Positions 1 through 8,907 of a DNA stretch of 64,000 nucleotides are shown here, in pieces; position 1 is the stretch's first letter; the number at the start of each line of letters is the position of its first letter. The notes beneath the pieces were generated by a model, which searched no databases, was not told the origin of the DNA, and saw only the letters and a list, made by a program, of their open reading frames with translations. This stretch comes from Acidobacteriota bacterium (GTDB lineage: Bacteria > Acidobacteriota > Terriglobia > Terriglobales > Acidobacteriaceae): contig JAKAXU010000001.1 of assembly GCA_021816455.1 (NCBI GenBank), positions 62,001 through 126,000 of the forward strand, given 5' to 3'. Both the position numbers and the translations under genes were made by a program.

Positions 1-1050
1 GACGAATACGTGATCGGACAGGACCAGACCAAGAAGAAGCTCGCAGTCGCTGTTTACAACCACTACAAGCGCATCCAGATGAATCGGATGCGCAACAACG
101 ATATCGAGCTTGCAAAGTCGAATATTCTGCTGCTCGGGCCGACCGGCTCTGGGAAGACGCTGCTGGCGCATACGCTGGCCAAGATGCTCGATGTGCCGTT
201 CGCCATTGTGGACGCGACAACGCTGACCGAGGCGGGCTACGTGGGCGAGGACGTGGAGAACATCATCCTCAAGCTTCTGCAAGCGGCCGACGGTGATGTG
301 GCACGCGCGCAAAGCGGAATCATCTATATCGACGAGATCGACAAGATCGGTCGCAAGGACGAGAATCCTTCCATCACGCGCGATGTCTCCGGCGAAGGCG
401 TGCAACAGGCGCTGCTGAAGATTCTGGAAGGCACAGTGGCCAATGTTCCGCCACAGGGCGGACGGAAGCATCCGCACCAGGAATTTACCGCGGTCGACAC
501 GACGAATATTTTGTTCATCTGCGGCGGGGCGTTTGTGGGGTTAGAGCGTGTGATTGGCCGTCGCATCGGCAAGAAGGCGCTTGGCTTCAAGGCAAATGAA
601 ACCGCGGAAGTGGACGGCGCGCTTGCACTGCGTCCGCAAAGGGACACTGAGCTGCTGCGCCAGGTCGAACCGCAGGATCTGATCAAGTACGGTCTGATTC
701 CAGAGTTTGTGGGCCGTCTGCCGGTAATGGGCGTGCTGGAAGAACTGGACGAAGCGGCTCTGGTCGAGATTCTGACCAAGCCCAAGAATGCGATTCTGAA
801 GCAGTACCAGCGACTCTTCGAGTATGAGAATGTGCATCTGCACTTCACCGCGGATGCAGTGGGCGCGGTGGCACGCGAGGCGCTGCGGCGCAAGGTGGGA
901 GCGCGCGGACTACGCATGATTCTGGAAGAACTGATGCTGGATCTGATGTATCATCTGCCGAACAGCAAGCGCGTGCGCGATCTGGAGATCACGCGAGAGA
1001 TGGTCGAGCGGCGTGACCTGTCGCTGTCGCTGCTGGAAAAGGCAGGCTGA
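1..1050 (+). CDS. clpX: ATP-dependent Clp protease ATP-binding subunit ClpX (5'-truncated)
   Basis: AAA+ unfoldase that feeds substrates to the ClpP peptidase in the cytosol. The reading frame is open from base 1, and the family motif DEYVIGQ lies at the window edge, so the N-terminal zinc-binding domain is outside the window. Visible parts are Walker A GPTGSGKT (about 139-162), pore loop GYVG (about 235-246), Walker B IIYIDEID (about 322-345), the GGRKH substrate loop (about 460-474) and the sensor-2 region GARGLR near 900. The stop is TGA at 1048-1050. The order clpP-clpX is usual upstream, but that cannot be seen here. Identification is very secure; only the start is missing. Confidence 0.97.
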   Translation, partial: DEYVIGQDQTKKKLAVAVYNHYKRIQMNRMRNNDIELAKSNILLLGPTGSGKTLLAHTLAKMLDVPFAIVDATTLTEAGYVGEDVENIILKLLQAADGDVARAQSGIIYIDEIDKIGRKDENPSITRDVSGEGVQQALLKILEGTVANVPPQGGRKHPHQEFTAVDTTNILFICGGAFVGLERVIGRRIGKKALGFKANETAEVDGALALRPQRDTELLRQVEPQDLIKYGLIPEFVGRLPVMGVLEELDEAALVEILTKPKNAILKQYQRLFEYENVHLHFTADAVGAVAREALRRKVGARGLRMILEELMLDLMYHLPNSKRVRDLEITREMVERRDLSLSLLEKAG

Positions 1051-1148
1051 CAGAGCTTCCTCGTCGGTAATCCCGGCTAGCGAATCACCCTGCGAAGTAA
1101 GACGGTTTGCGCTTGACACGATTGGCGACAATCGCAGAGGCTGGGTGC

Positions 1149-2519
1149 ATGCCCCGCATGCCCCAGTTCCGCAAATTGCTTCTTCTCACTTCCCTTCTTG
1201 CAGTTTTCACTTCGCTTCTTTCGAGCTCCGGCTCCGCGCTGGAGCGACAGCCATCGGCGACATATCATGGTCGGCGCGTGGCGTTGGGAAACGCACTGCA
1301 TGGGGGTGTAGCGATTCTGTTTGCCGCAGAGGAGCCGCTGCTGGACTTCATGCCCTATCGGCAGGATGCAGACTTCTATTACCTGACGGGATGGAATGAG
1401 CCGGGTGCAGCGCTGTTGGTGGCCGGTCCGGATGTGGATGCCAGACCCGCTCGTCCCTATCGAGAGATTCTTTTCCTGCCCACGCGCAATCTTCGCATGG
1501 AGAAATACACCGGCGTGAAGATGGATGCGGCGACTCCGAATGCCGCCGCGCTTGCCGGTGTGGACGAAGTGATGCCCATGACTGCGTTGCCGTCAGCGCT
1601 GAATGGGATGATCGCAGCGGACCGTCAGGTGGGCGCAAATCTCTGGACCCATCCAGACTCGGAGCAGGCGACTGCGCTGCTCTCCTGGACGTCGGCAACG
1701 CTCGGCAACTCCGCCCCGCTGAAGGCGCGCGACCTGACACAACTGACTACGCCGCTGAGGCAGATCAAGGACGCGGGCGAGATTATTCTCCTGACCAAGG
1801 CAGCCGAGGCTTCGATGGATGCGCAGCGACTGATGTTCCGTTCCGTGAAGGCAGGCGTGACGGAGCGCGCGGTGGCTGGTGAAATGATCGCGCGCATGAT
1901 GGAGAATGGCTGCGAGCGACCGTCGTACGCGCCGATTGTCGGCTCCGGAATCAACTCGACGACGCTGCACTACTCGGAAAACTCGGCTACGATGCGCGAT
2001 GGCGATCTCGTCGTGGTGGACGCAGCCTGTGAGTACAGTATGTATGCCTCGGACATTACGCGGACAATCCCGGTTTCTGGCCACTTTACGGCGCGTCAGA
2101 GCGAGGTGTACGACGTGGTTCTGGGAGCGCAGCGCGCGGCAGCGGCGGCCTTTGTCGCCGGGAAATCCACAATCAACGATCCCTTCCACAAAGATCCGAA
2201 CTCGCTGGACACGGTCGCCTGGCAGTACATTCACGATCACGGCAAAGGACCGCACGGAGAGCCGCTCAGCGACTACTGGATCCATGGGCTGGGACACATG
2301 GTTGGAATCGACGTGCACGATCCGGCAAATTATCCGGCGGTGCTGAAACCGGGAATGGTTTTCACCATTGAGCCTGGCGTCTACATTCCGGAAGAGAAGC
2401 TCGGAGTACGCATTGAAGATACCTTTGTCGTCGGGCAGGACGGCAAACTGATCGACCTGATCGCAAAACTTCCGCATACAACCGAGCATGTGGAAGCCGC
2501 GATGCGGACCGGAAAGTAA
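1149..2519 (+). CDS. pepP: Secreted Xaa-Pro aminopeptidase (M24B family)
   Basis: Predicted to remove N-terminal residues that precede proline. A hydrophobic signal peptide (RKLLLLTSLLAVF) precedes an AMP_N-type domain containing the PYRQDADFYYLTGW stretch, then the M24 pita-bread fold. The metal ligands are visible: the two Asp of VVVDAAC and ASDITRT, the His of GLGHMVGIDVH, and the Glu of FTIEPG and RIED. I chose ATG 1149 rather than the in-frame TTG 1107 because AGAGG lies 8 nt upstream and the signal peptide then starts properly; ATG 1158 is also possible. The protein is 456 aa, normal for the family. The signal peptide implies a periplasmic or exported peptidase, unlike cytosolic E. coli PepP. 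Confidence 0.9.
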   Translation: MPRMPQFRKLLLLTSLLAVFTSLLSSSGSALERQPSATYHGRRVALGNALHGGVAILFAAEEPLLDFMPYRQDADFYYLTGWNEPGAALLVAGPDVDARPARPYREILFLPTRNLRMEKYTGVKMDAATPNAAALAGVDEVMPMTALPSALNGMIAADRQVGANLWTHPDSEQATALLSWTSATLGNSAPLKARDLTQLTTPLRQIKDAGEIILLTKAAEASMDAQRLMFRSVKAGVTERAVAGEMIARMMENGCERPSYAPIVGSGINSTTLHYSENSATMRDGDLVVVDAACEYSMYASDITRTIPVSGHFTARQSEVYDVVLGAQRAAAAAFVAGKSTINDPFHKDPNSLDTVAWQYIHDHGKGPHGEPLSDYWIHGLGHMVGIDVHDPANYPAVLKPGMVFTIEPGVYIPEEKLGVRIEDTFVVGQDGKLIDLIAKLPHTTEHVEAAMRTGK

Positions 2520-2524
2520 GGACG

Positions 2525-2875
2525 ATGCACGAGACCGAGGAAGACGATGCCGAAGGGCCGTTGAACGTCGAGCGACTTTGCGCAGTTTTTCGCGAGCAGC
2601 TCATCGCCTGCCTGGAAGAGTCCGCCCGCGGACGCGCTGGACTTTTTTCTGCACCGATGACGGGTGAGCGCGTCTGGCCAGAGGCGGAGCAGCTGCGCGC
2701 ATTGGCTGTAGCGCTCCAGGCGATGATGACGCAACTGCGGCTGGAAGCCGCTGGCGGAAGACTGATCGAACAGTTTCTGGACCTCTGCGCAATGCATGGG
2801 GATGCGCATCCCGGAGAAGCAAGACTGGCCCGCCAGTTTCTGGGCCAGTTGCAGTCCGAAGAGGCGAAGCGATGA
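2525..2875 (+). CDS. Unknown small soluble protein, 116 aa
   Basis: I do not recognise this protein. It is 116 aa, acidic at the N-terminus (HETEEDDAEG) and predicted mostly helical, with no signal peptide or membrane segment. It starts 5 nt after pepP and its last four bases (ATGA, 2872-2875) overlap the start of the next gene, so pepP, this gene and the membrane protein are probably one transcript with translational coupling. The tight packing supports real coding, but nothing in the sequence shows a function. Confidence 0.7.
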   Translation: MHETEEDDAEGPLNVERLCAVFREQLIACLEESARGRAGLFSAPMTGERVWPEAEQLRALAVALQAMMTQLRLEAAGGRLIEQFLDLCAMHGDAHPGEARLARQFLGQLQSEEAKR

Positions 2876-3258
2876 TCATTCTGCGAACATTTCTGACTTT
2901 GGGCGCGGGATTTGCGACGACGGCAGTGATCCTGGCTCTGGCTACGACGCTGGCCCACTGGACGCAAAAGCAGAAATCCCCCAAGAATGGCGAGGCGACC
3001 GCGGGCAAGATTGCCTGGAATCTGGGCACGACACTGGTCGCTGCTGCAGCCGGCGGCTACGTGACGGCCACAGCCGCGCTGCTGAATCCACTGATTCACG
3101 CTCTGGTGCTGGCGCTCATCGTACTGCTTCTCTCTGCGCTCAGTGCCCTGCAGGCGCGCGGGGAATACCCAGTGTGGGTTGCGCTGCTGATGGTGGCGCT
3201 ACCGCCATGCGCGGTGGTTGCCGGTGGTCTGTTGCGCTTGAAGCAGCTTGGCATCTGA
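2872..3258 (+). CDS. Unknown integral membrane protein, 128 aa
   Basis: Small membrane protein with four hydrophobic segments: about residues 3-25 (LRTFLTLGAGFATTAVILAL), 47-66, 72-90 and 100-122. A short charged loop (TQKQKSPKNGE) follows the first segment. It overlaps the preceding unknown gene by ATGA and is followed by a strong hairpin terminator. I do not recognise a family. Its partner is a soluble 116-residue protein, so the two may form a membrane/cytosol pair, but that is inference from overlap only. Confidence 0.7.
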   Translation: MIILRTFLTLGAGFATTAVILALATTLAHWTQKQKSPKNGEATAGKIAWNLGTTLVAAAAGGYVTATAALLNPLIHALVLALIVLLLSALSALQARGEYPVWVALLMVALPPCAVVAGGLLRLKQLGI

Positions 3259-3266
3259 ACAATCAG

Positions 3267-3308
3267 CAGCCCTCCCCGGCAAGTGCATAGGGAGGGCTGT
3301 GAAGTTTT
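3267..3308. terminator. Terminator between convergent genes
   Basis: A perfect 10-bp stem, CAGCCCTCCC (3267-3276) with GGGAGGGCTG (3290-3299) and a 13-nt loop, lies between the convergent ends of the 128-aa membrane protein (+) and the outer-membrane barrel gene (-). The short tail tgaagtttt follows on the + strand. It probably serves both directions. Confidence 0.75.
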
Positions 3309-3344
3309 CGTCCAACACAAGAGAGTGCCGCCGGTCTTCGAAAG

Positions 3345-4205
3345 CTACCAGCGAAGGCCGATCGTCAGCGGGACAAGCTCGGTGCGACCAAGACCGTTTT
3401 CCGTTCCCTTGCTCGGGGTGTCGATCCAGAGATAACGAGCCTCGATGTAAACGCGTAGGCGGCTGACGCCACCCATGTCCGGGCTGCCGAGCCGATGGGT
3501 GAGACCGAAGCCGACGTTCATGCCACCCTGGTTGCTGGAGAAGTGGCTGACCACAACGTTCGCGTAGCCGCCATAGCAGAAGTAATAGCAGTACTGAACC
3601 GGCTGCGGGTCGGTGAAGCTAGTCAGCTTGCGATAGAAGCCGCCGCCACCGGTCAGGTAAATATCGCTCGCGCGCTTCGGAAAAAGATCGAAGACCGGAT
3701 CGATGGTGAATGACCAGATGTGCGCGTTTCCACCCTGGGATCCGGCGGCGGAGATGAGTCCTCCAGGCAGTTTGTCGTCAATGAATTGATATTCGATCAA
3801 AGCGCTGAGACGGTTGGTGAACTTCCACCCGGCCCCGAAAGTCACCTCCGGTCCCCAGGTGATCACCTTGGAATCACCGCCAATCGGCGCATCCGCACCG
3901 CCGCCGCCTTCAAAACTCAAGTGCGACTTCCACCCGGTGTGGCGTCGGTTATAGCCGTGATAGACCTGACCGCCCGCGCCGGGATCGGCAGGAAGCGCTG
4001 TCAACCCGGCGGTCAGATTGGCTGCTCCGTCCGCAGCCAGGGCATCGACCGTCGTCAGCCCACTCATGGAACTGGAAAATGCGTCTACTCCGTTACCGGT
4101 GGTTGCATGCGCCGAGACGGGAGAGAGAAGAATTAGCCCGAAGGCGGCGGCAAAAGCAATCATGCCCACTGGGCGGAAAGAGCGGAATCGGGAGGGTCGT
4201 GACAT
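3345..4205 (-). CDS. Outer-membrane beta-barrel protein (porin-like), 286 aa
   Basis: Signal peptide at residues about 14-33 (VGMIAFAAAFGLILLSPVSAHA), then alternating aromatic and polar strands typical of an 8-10 stranded barrel (SALIEYQFIDDKL, RVYIEARYLWID), ending LTIGLRW with a terminal aromatic residue as expected for BAM substrates. ATG 4205 was chosen because GAGGTG lies just upstream (minus strand) and the signal peptide follows; the longer open frame to 4307 has no such signal. The unusual aromatic/cysteine segment QYCYYFCYGGY is probably an extracellular loop. Exact function is unknown. Confidence 0.75.
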   Translation of the reverse strand: MSRPSRFRSFRPVGMIAFAAAFGLILLSPVSAHATTGNGVDAFSSSMSGLTTVDALAADGAANLTAGLTALPADPGAGGQVYHGYNRRHTGWKSHLSFEGGGGADAPIGGDSKVITWGPEVTFGAGWKFTNRLSALIEYQFIDDKLPGGLISAAGSQGGNAHIWSFTIDPVFDLFPKRASDIYLTGGGGFYRKLTSFTDPQPVQYCYYFCYGGYANVVVSHFSSNQGGMNVGFGLTHRLGSPDMGGVSRLRVYIEARYLWIDTPSKGTENGLGRTELVPLTIGLRW

Positions 4206-4330
4206 GATGCACCTCAAATCGTAGTTTGAACTTCTTTCCTGCAAGACTTCTGATGCTGCGGGCTCCACAAAGTTTGACACGGAATTCACGGAAAAGTTGC
4301 AGAGCATGGAACTGAGTTCGGGCCATCAAC

Positions 4331-4363
4331 AAAGCGGGCCAGAGTTTCTGCTCTGACCCTTTG
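4331..4363 (-). terminator. Possible terminator downstream of rng
   Basis: A 9-bp stem with one G-T pair (4336-4344 with 4351-4359, 6-nt loop) lies just past the rng stop codon and upstream of the barrel gene on the same strand. The T-run on the minus strand is short (GCTTTG), so termination may be partial. Confidence 0.45.
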
Positions 4364-4389
4364 GAAACACTCTGGGTGGAGTTGGTTGC

Positions 4390-7215
4390 TCAACCCTGAA
4401 TATCGAATTGCTCCGGATGAAGCGTTGCATCGTTTTTGACCAGGACGCTCTTGCCAGCGAGAGCTTCAAATTCGCCCAACCAGCGCGCATTGCCCGCCTT
4501 GAGCACCTTGGCCGTCTCCGGATGAACGCGCAGAGTGATTACGTTCTGCTCAAAATGCTTCCGCATCTTGCGCATCTCACTATAGATTTCGTTGGCCACG
4601 GTCGCCGGACTCTTGACCATACCGGTTGCCTGACAGACGGGACACGGCACACTCAGCGTACGCTCAAGCGACTGCTTGACGCGCTTGCGAGTGATGGCGA
4701 CCAATCCGAAATCGTTGAACTGAAGCACCTTCGTCGGGGCGCGATCGTGCTTGAGCGCCTCTTCAAGAGCCGACAGTACGCGCGACCGATTCTTGCGCTC
4801 GTCCATATCGATGAAGTCGATGACAATGATGCCACCGAGGTCGCGCAGACGAATCTGCCGCACGATCTCTGGAATGGCGTCGAGGTTGGTCTTGAGAATC
4901 GTATCTTCGAGCCTCGCCGTCTTGCCGACGTACTTGCCGGTGTTGATGTCGATGGCGACCAAAGCTTCGGTCTGATTGATGACAATTGAGCCGCCACTCT
5001 TGAGCCATACCTTGGAGCGCAGGGCCTTGGAAATTTCATCCTGAATGCCGAAGTGCTCAAAAAGCGGCAGTTCTTTGGTGTAGAGCTTGACGCGCCGAAC
5101 CAGATCCGGGGAGAAACGGTTGAGAAAGCGGACGATCCGTTCATAGTCTGCTTCGGAATCGACCCAGATGTGGGAGAAATCATCACTGACCTGATCGCGC
5201 AGGATACGCTCGATCAGATTCAGGTCGTGATAGATGAGAGCGGGGGGGCGCGAGCCTTCCGCACGCTGGCGAATTTCGCTCCACAGATGGATCAGAAAAC
5301 GCAGATCGGCGCGCAGTTCTTCCTCGCTGACGCCATCTGCGGCCGTGCGCACAATAAAGCCGCCCGTCGCTTCGCCACGCTCGCTGATCAGAATGCGCTT
5401 CAATCGCTGGCGCTCTTCGTCGGACTCGATCTTGCGGCTGACGCCAACATGACTGACCGTGGGCATGAAGACCAGGAAACGGCCCGGCAGCGCAATGTGA
5501 CTGGTGATCCGGGCACCCTTCTGCGCAATCGGCTCCTTGGCTATCTGAACCAGAATCTCCTGTCCGGGCTTGAGCAGATCGCTGATGATCGGCAGGTCCG
5601 AAGTCTGCGCCGCGCGACGCGTCATCGGACGGCGGCCTTCGCCGGAACTGCGCTCCGCAGGACGGCCTTCTGTGCTGCCTTCAGAACGGCTCTCCGGGCG
5701 GCTGTCACGCGCCTCACGACCGCGGCCACGACCGCGACCCGAACCGCGGCTTCCGCCATGGCCCGCGCGGCTGCGGCCCGAGCCTTCGCGCGCCGGGGAA
5801 CCTTCGGCGTCACGGGCCGGTCGCATGTGCGTCTCCAGTTGCACCTCGTGCAGCATCTCGCCGATCACGCCGGAACGGATCTGCTGCTGCAGCGTCTCTT
5901 CTTCCAGATCGGAGGCATCGTGCTCGCCAGTCAGGCGCAGCGCCTGATGAGAAAGCTCATACTCTTCAACCTCAATCTCCTCTTCTTCAACTGGACCACC
6001 GCCGGGAACATACGCCGTAACGCTGCGCACCGGTGGCGTCTGCTTTTTTCCCTGGCCTGACGTCTCGTCCTTGCGGCGACCACCGAAGATATCCTTCAGG
6101 CGAAACGCGCTGGGAGGAAGCGGATCTACATCATGCCGTGCCGTGGCCTCGGTCATCTCCTCTTCCACCATATCCTCGACGACCTCAGCAGCTACCTCCT
6201 GCGAAGCAACAGCGGGCTGTGCGATCGGTTCCACCGGACCGGTCGACTCAACTGGCTCAGGCGACTGGCTACGGTGACGCGCCAGAGACTCGCCTGGCAG
6301 CAGGCCGGTTCCATCCCATTGAATGTCGGCAACAAGTGTGGAAGGCTTCGGGAGCGCCGGTGCAGCAGCAGCCGACGACCGAACTGCACGCGAGGCAGGA
6401 GCCTCCGGAACGCTGGATTCGCCGACCACAGCCGGAACGCCACCGTAGCGGGCCAGAGATTCTCCGGGCAGGACAAACGGGATTGCATCTCCGTCGGGCG
6501 TGGAGCCGAGGGAACGTCCGCGAGAGCCGGTGTCGCGGCGAGTTGCACCGGAATCAAGTCGCGGCGAAGCTTCCCACTCCGGAGTCGCTGCCAATGGATA
6601 CACCACGGCAGGAGCAGGTTCGCTGGCGTCGATGGTCTCGCTCACTGCAGCGCCCTCGGAAGATTGTTCGTCCCGGCTACCTCGACCGCCCCTGCGTCGC
6701 CGACGTCCACGCCAGCGGCGTGTGCCGGTAGCGGAAGAATCCTCTGCGTCACCGGAGGCGTCGCCGCTCCCATCCGCAGGCTCCGGCGCTGCAAAACCAG
6801 CCGTTTCGCTGCTCTCCGCGGAACTCTCCTGCGCGGCAGACGTCCGGACTAGAGGCCGCTCACTGCGGCGATCCCTCCCGCCGCCCTGACGACGCGAACC
6901 TGTTTCTTCGGAAGTGCTCATCTGCTGGCGAATCGGCGTGCCCTGCGTGGCGGCGCGCTCCAGTTCGTCTGTGTCTTCCGGCTCTTCCATCTCCAGAAAG
7001 TCTGTTACGTAAAGGAAAGCGTCCCGCTCCAGCCCGATATCCACGAATGCGGATTGCATTCCCGGAAGAACGCGCGTCACGCGCCCTTTGTAGATGGAGC
7101 CGGCAAGTGTGTACTCGTTCTCCCGCTCGTAATAAATCTCGGAAAGCTGGTCGTCTTCCAGAATGGCAAGCCGCGTCTCATGCGGCGTACTGGAAATACA
7201 AATCTCTTTGGCCAT
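4390..7215 (-). CDS. rng: Ribonuclease E/G family protein with large S1-domain insert
   Basis: Endoribonuclease for mRNA decay and rRNA processing. In the 941-aa product the N-terminal half of the S1 domain (about 35-77, YKGRVTRVLPGMQSAFVDIG) is separated from its C-terminal half (about 546-595, LKPGQEILVQIAKEPIAQKG) by about 465 residues of charged, low-complexity sequence. The catalytic core follows: AIDINTG (Asp756) and IIVIDFIDMDE (Asp800), the RNase E Mg-binding Asp pair, and the zinc-link CPVC (858-861). ATG 7215 has AAAGG 6 nt upstream. It follows rodA, as cafA/rng follows mre genes in other bacteria. The extra length over E. coli RNase G (about 490 aa) comes entirely from the insert. 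Confidence 0.93.
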   Translation of the reverse strand: MAKEICISSTPHETRLAILEDDQLSEIYYERENEYTLAGSIYKGRVTRVLPGMQSAFVDIGLERDAFLYVTDFLEMEEPEDTDELERAATQGTPIRQQMSTSEETGSRRQGGGRDRRSERPLVRTSAAQESSAESSETAGFAAPEPADGSGDASGDAEDSSATGTRRWRGRRRRRGGRGSRDEQSSEGAAVSETIDASEPAPAVVYPLAATPEWEASPRLDSGATRRDTGSRGRSLGSTPDGDAIPFVLPGESLARYGGVPAVVGESSVPEAPASRAVRSSAAAAPALPKPSTLVADIQWDGTGLLPGESLARHRSQSPEPVESTGPVEPIAQPAVASQEVAAEVVEDMVEEEMTEATARHDVDPLPPSAFRLKDIFGGRRKDETSGQGKKQTPPVRSVTAYVPGGGPVEEEEIEVEEYELSHQALRLTGEHDASDLEEETLQQQIRSGVIGEMLHEVQLETHMRPARDAEGSPAREGSGRSRAGHGGSRGSGRGRGRGREARDSRPESRSEGSTEGRPAERSSGEGRRPMTRRAAQTSDLPIISDLLKPGQEILVQIAKEPIAQKGARITSHIALPGRFLVFMPTVSHVGVSRKIESDEERQRLKRILISERGEATGGFIVRTAADGVSEEELRADLRFLIHLWSEIRQRAEGSRPPALIYHDLNLIERILRDQVSDDFSHIWVDSEADYERIVRFLNRFSPDLVRRVKLYTKELPLFEHFGIQDEISKALRSKVWLKSGGSIVINQTEALVAIDINTGKYVGKTARLEDTILKTNLDAIPEIVRQIRLRDLGGIIVIDFIDMDERKNRSRVLSALEEALKHDRAPTKVLQFNDFGLVAITRKRVKQSLERTLSVPCPVCQATGMVKSPATVANEIYSEMRKMRKHFEQNVITLRVHPETAKVLKAGNARWLGEFEALAGKSVLVKNDATLHPEQFDIQG

Positions 7216-7809
7216 GGTGCCTTTCTTTTCCGTGACTTGCCACGGAAACGACCGGCTGGAGACTCGACACTGGAGACACTCGAACAAGAGGAGGTGAATT
7301 TTCAGGTAGCCATGCTGCTGAAACGTCTGACTTCAGGCGTACAGAGCAGGAATGGATCGCAGTCAGCCTGCGGCGCGGCGGTACGAGACAGAATTCCCCG
7401 CTCGAACCACCCCTACGATCCTGCCGGGCACTTACGCCGGGCTGCTGGCAAAAACCTGTTTCAGGCAAAGAGTTTGTGGCGAATCGAGCCGATGCCGACG
7501 CTCTCCGCTTGAGCCATAGAACTGGCCGTGCAGAAAACCGCCGCATCCGCGATGCCGTTCCGCTGACCGCAGCCAACCAATCAGCAAAGAAAACGAAAAA
7601 CAGTACCACGCACACTGGTGCGATCCTGCACTCTGCTTCCGAAATCCCGCCGTCTGGCCGACAGCCGTCAACTGCCCGTCTTTGCGTTTTCATTCATCCC
7701 AATCCTGCCGGGGCAACGCATCCAAAGTTCCTGCCGGCCAGTAATGGTAGTTTTCGATACCCACCCCGTGATGGAGTGAATTATCTTCAAATTCTTTTAC
7801 TACTTGAGC
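7216..7809. other. 594-bp intergenic region, probable rng leader
   Basis: No convincing gene. Open frames here lack start signals and change frame before rng. On the minus strand an 8-bp perfect hairpin (7227-7234 with 7241-7248, loop ACTTGC) sits directly upstream of the rng Shine-Dalgarno sequence. The length and the hairpin are compatible with a regulated 5' UTR, but I could not identify a clear promoter. Confidence 0.4.
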
Positions 7810-8907
7810 TTAGTTGACAAACCGGCGCATGCGTACATTCATCACGACGCCCAGCGCCAGAAAGGTAAACAACACCGAGGAACCACCATAACTCATCAGA
7901 GGCAGGGGAATCCCCGTGACGGGCATGAATCCGATGACCATGCCGATATTGACCATGATCTGAAAGGTCAAAACCGCGACCACCCCCATCACCAGTAAAG
8001 CCCCGGAGATGTCGGCTGCGGTTTGAGCGTTCTGGATCAAACGCATCAATATAGCGAAGTATAACAGCAGAACCAGAAATGCGCCGACAAATCCATGCTC
8101 CTCACTGAAGGCGGCAAAGATGAAATCCGCATGGGGGATAGGCAGGAAATCGCCCTGCGTCTGAGTACCTTTTTCCGCACCCTGTCCCCAGATACCACCG
8201 GAACCGACGGCAATCAGCGACTGGCGCAGGTGATACCCCGTCCCACGAGGGTCCGCGTCGGGGTTCAGAAAACTGGTCAGGCGCGCTTTCTGGTAGGGTT
8301 TGATGACCTTGCCGCTGGACCAGACACCCACCACGACCACTACCGAAACCGTGACCAGAAGCAAAGCCTGACGCCAGTGGATCCCGCCCAGAAAGAGTCC
8401 TGCGACCAGAATTGGAAAGTAAGTCAGCGCCGTGCCCAGATCCGGCTGGGCCACGACGAGCAGCATAGGAACACCGACCAGGCCAATAGCCTTGAAGATA
8501 TCCGGCCAGGTCAGGCGGCGGCAGCCCAGATTGGCGAAGTAGTGCGCTATGAGCACTATCAGCACCAACTTGACCCACTCCGAAGGCTGGAAATGAATCG
8601 GCCCGATACGCACCCAGCGACGCGCGCCCATCACACGAGTACCCACCAGCCGAACCGCTACAAGAGACAGAATGCAGGCACCGTAAGCCCAGTAGGCAAA
8701 ATCCAGCAGCCGATGGTAATCCACGCGGGCCAGCAGAAACATCAACACCAGCCCACCGCCGATCCAATACATTTGCTTGATGTGAAAGCCAATGTACTTG
8801 GTGTGCATGGTGGCCGAATAAATCTCGAAGACGGACAGGACGCAGAGCAGCAGAACCATGGCCAGCAGCGGCCAGTCGAAGTCGCGGTAACCAAGCGCCT
8901 TGTGCAT
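7810..8907 (-). CDS. rodA: Rod shape-determining protein RodA (SEDS glycosyltransferase)
   Basis: Integral membrane peptidoglycan polymerase of the SEDS family that works with PBP2 in lateral wall synthesis. About ten membrane segments are visible, with family motifs PSEWVKLVLI, QPDLGTAL, the GTGYHLRQS segment and the C-terminal LPLMSYGGSS stretch. The length of 365 aa is typical. ATG 8907 overlaps the mrdA stop by one base (TAATG), so the two are translationally coupled. Its pairing with mrdA and position after mreBCD make RodA far more likely than FtsW. Confidence 0.95.
   Translation of the reverse strand: MHKALGYRDFDWPLLAMVLLLCVLSVFEIYSATMHTKYIGFHIKQMYWIGGGLVLMFLLARVDYHRLLDFAYWAYGACILSLVAVRLVGTRVMGARRWVRIGPIHFQPSEWVKLVLIVLIAHYFANLGCRRLTWPDIFKAIGLVGVPMLLVVAQPDLGTALTYFPILVAGLFLGGIHWRQALLLVTVSVVVVVGVWSSGKVIKPYQKARLTSFLNPDADPRGTGYHLRQSLIAVGSGGIWGQGAEKGTQTQGDFLPIPHADFIFAAFSEEHGFVGAFLVLLLYFAILMRLIQNAQTAADISGALLVMGVVAVLTFQIMVNIGMVIGFMPVTGIPLPLMSYGGSSVLFTFLALGVVMNVRMRRFVN

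Noticed and set aside
1107-1148. TTG start for the Xaa-Pro aminopeptidase and a TTGACA promoter at 1113-1118
   Set aside because: ATG 1149 has a ribosome-binding site and gives a proper signal peptide; no -10 box is found 16-19 nt after the TTGACA.
7178-7693. 171-codon minus-strand frame in the rng upstream region
   Set aside because: It runs into rng out of frame, has no ribosome-binding site, and its composition is random-like with many Cys/Arg/Ser.
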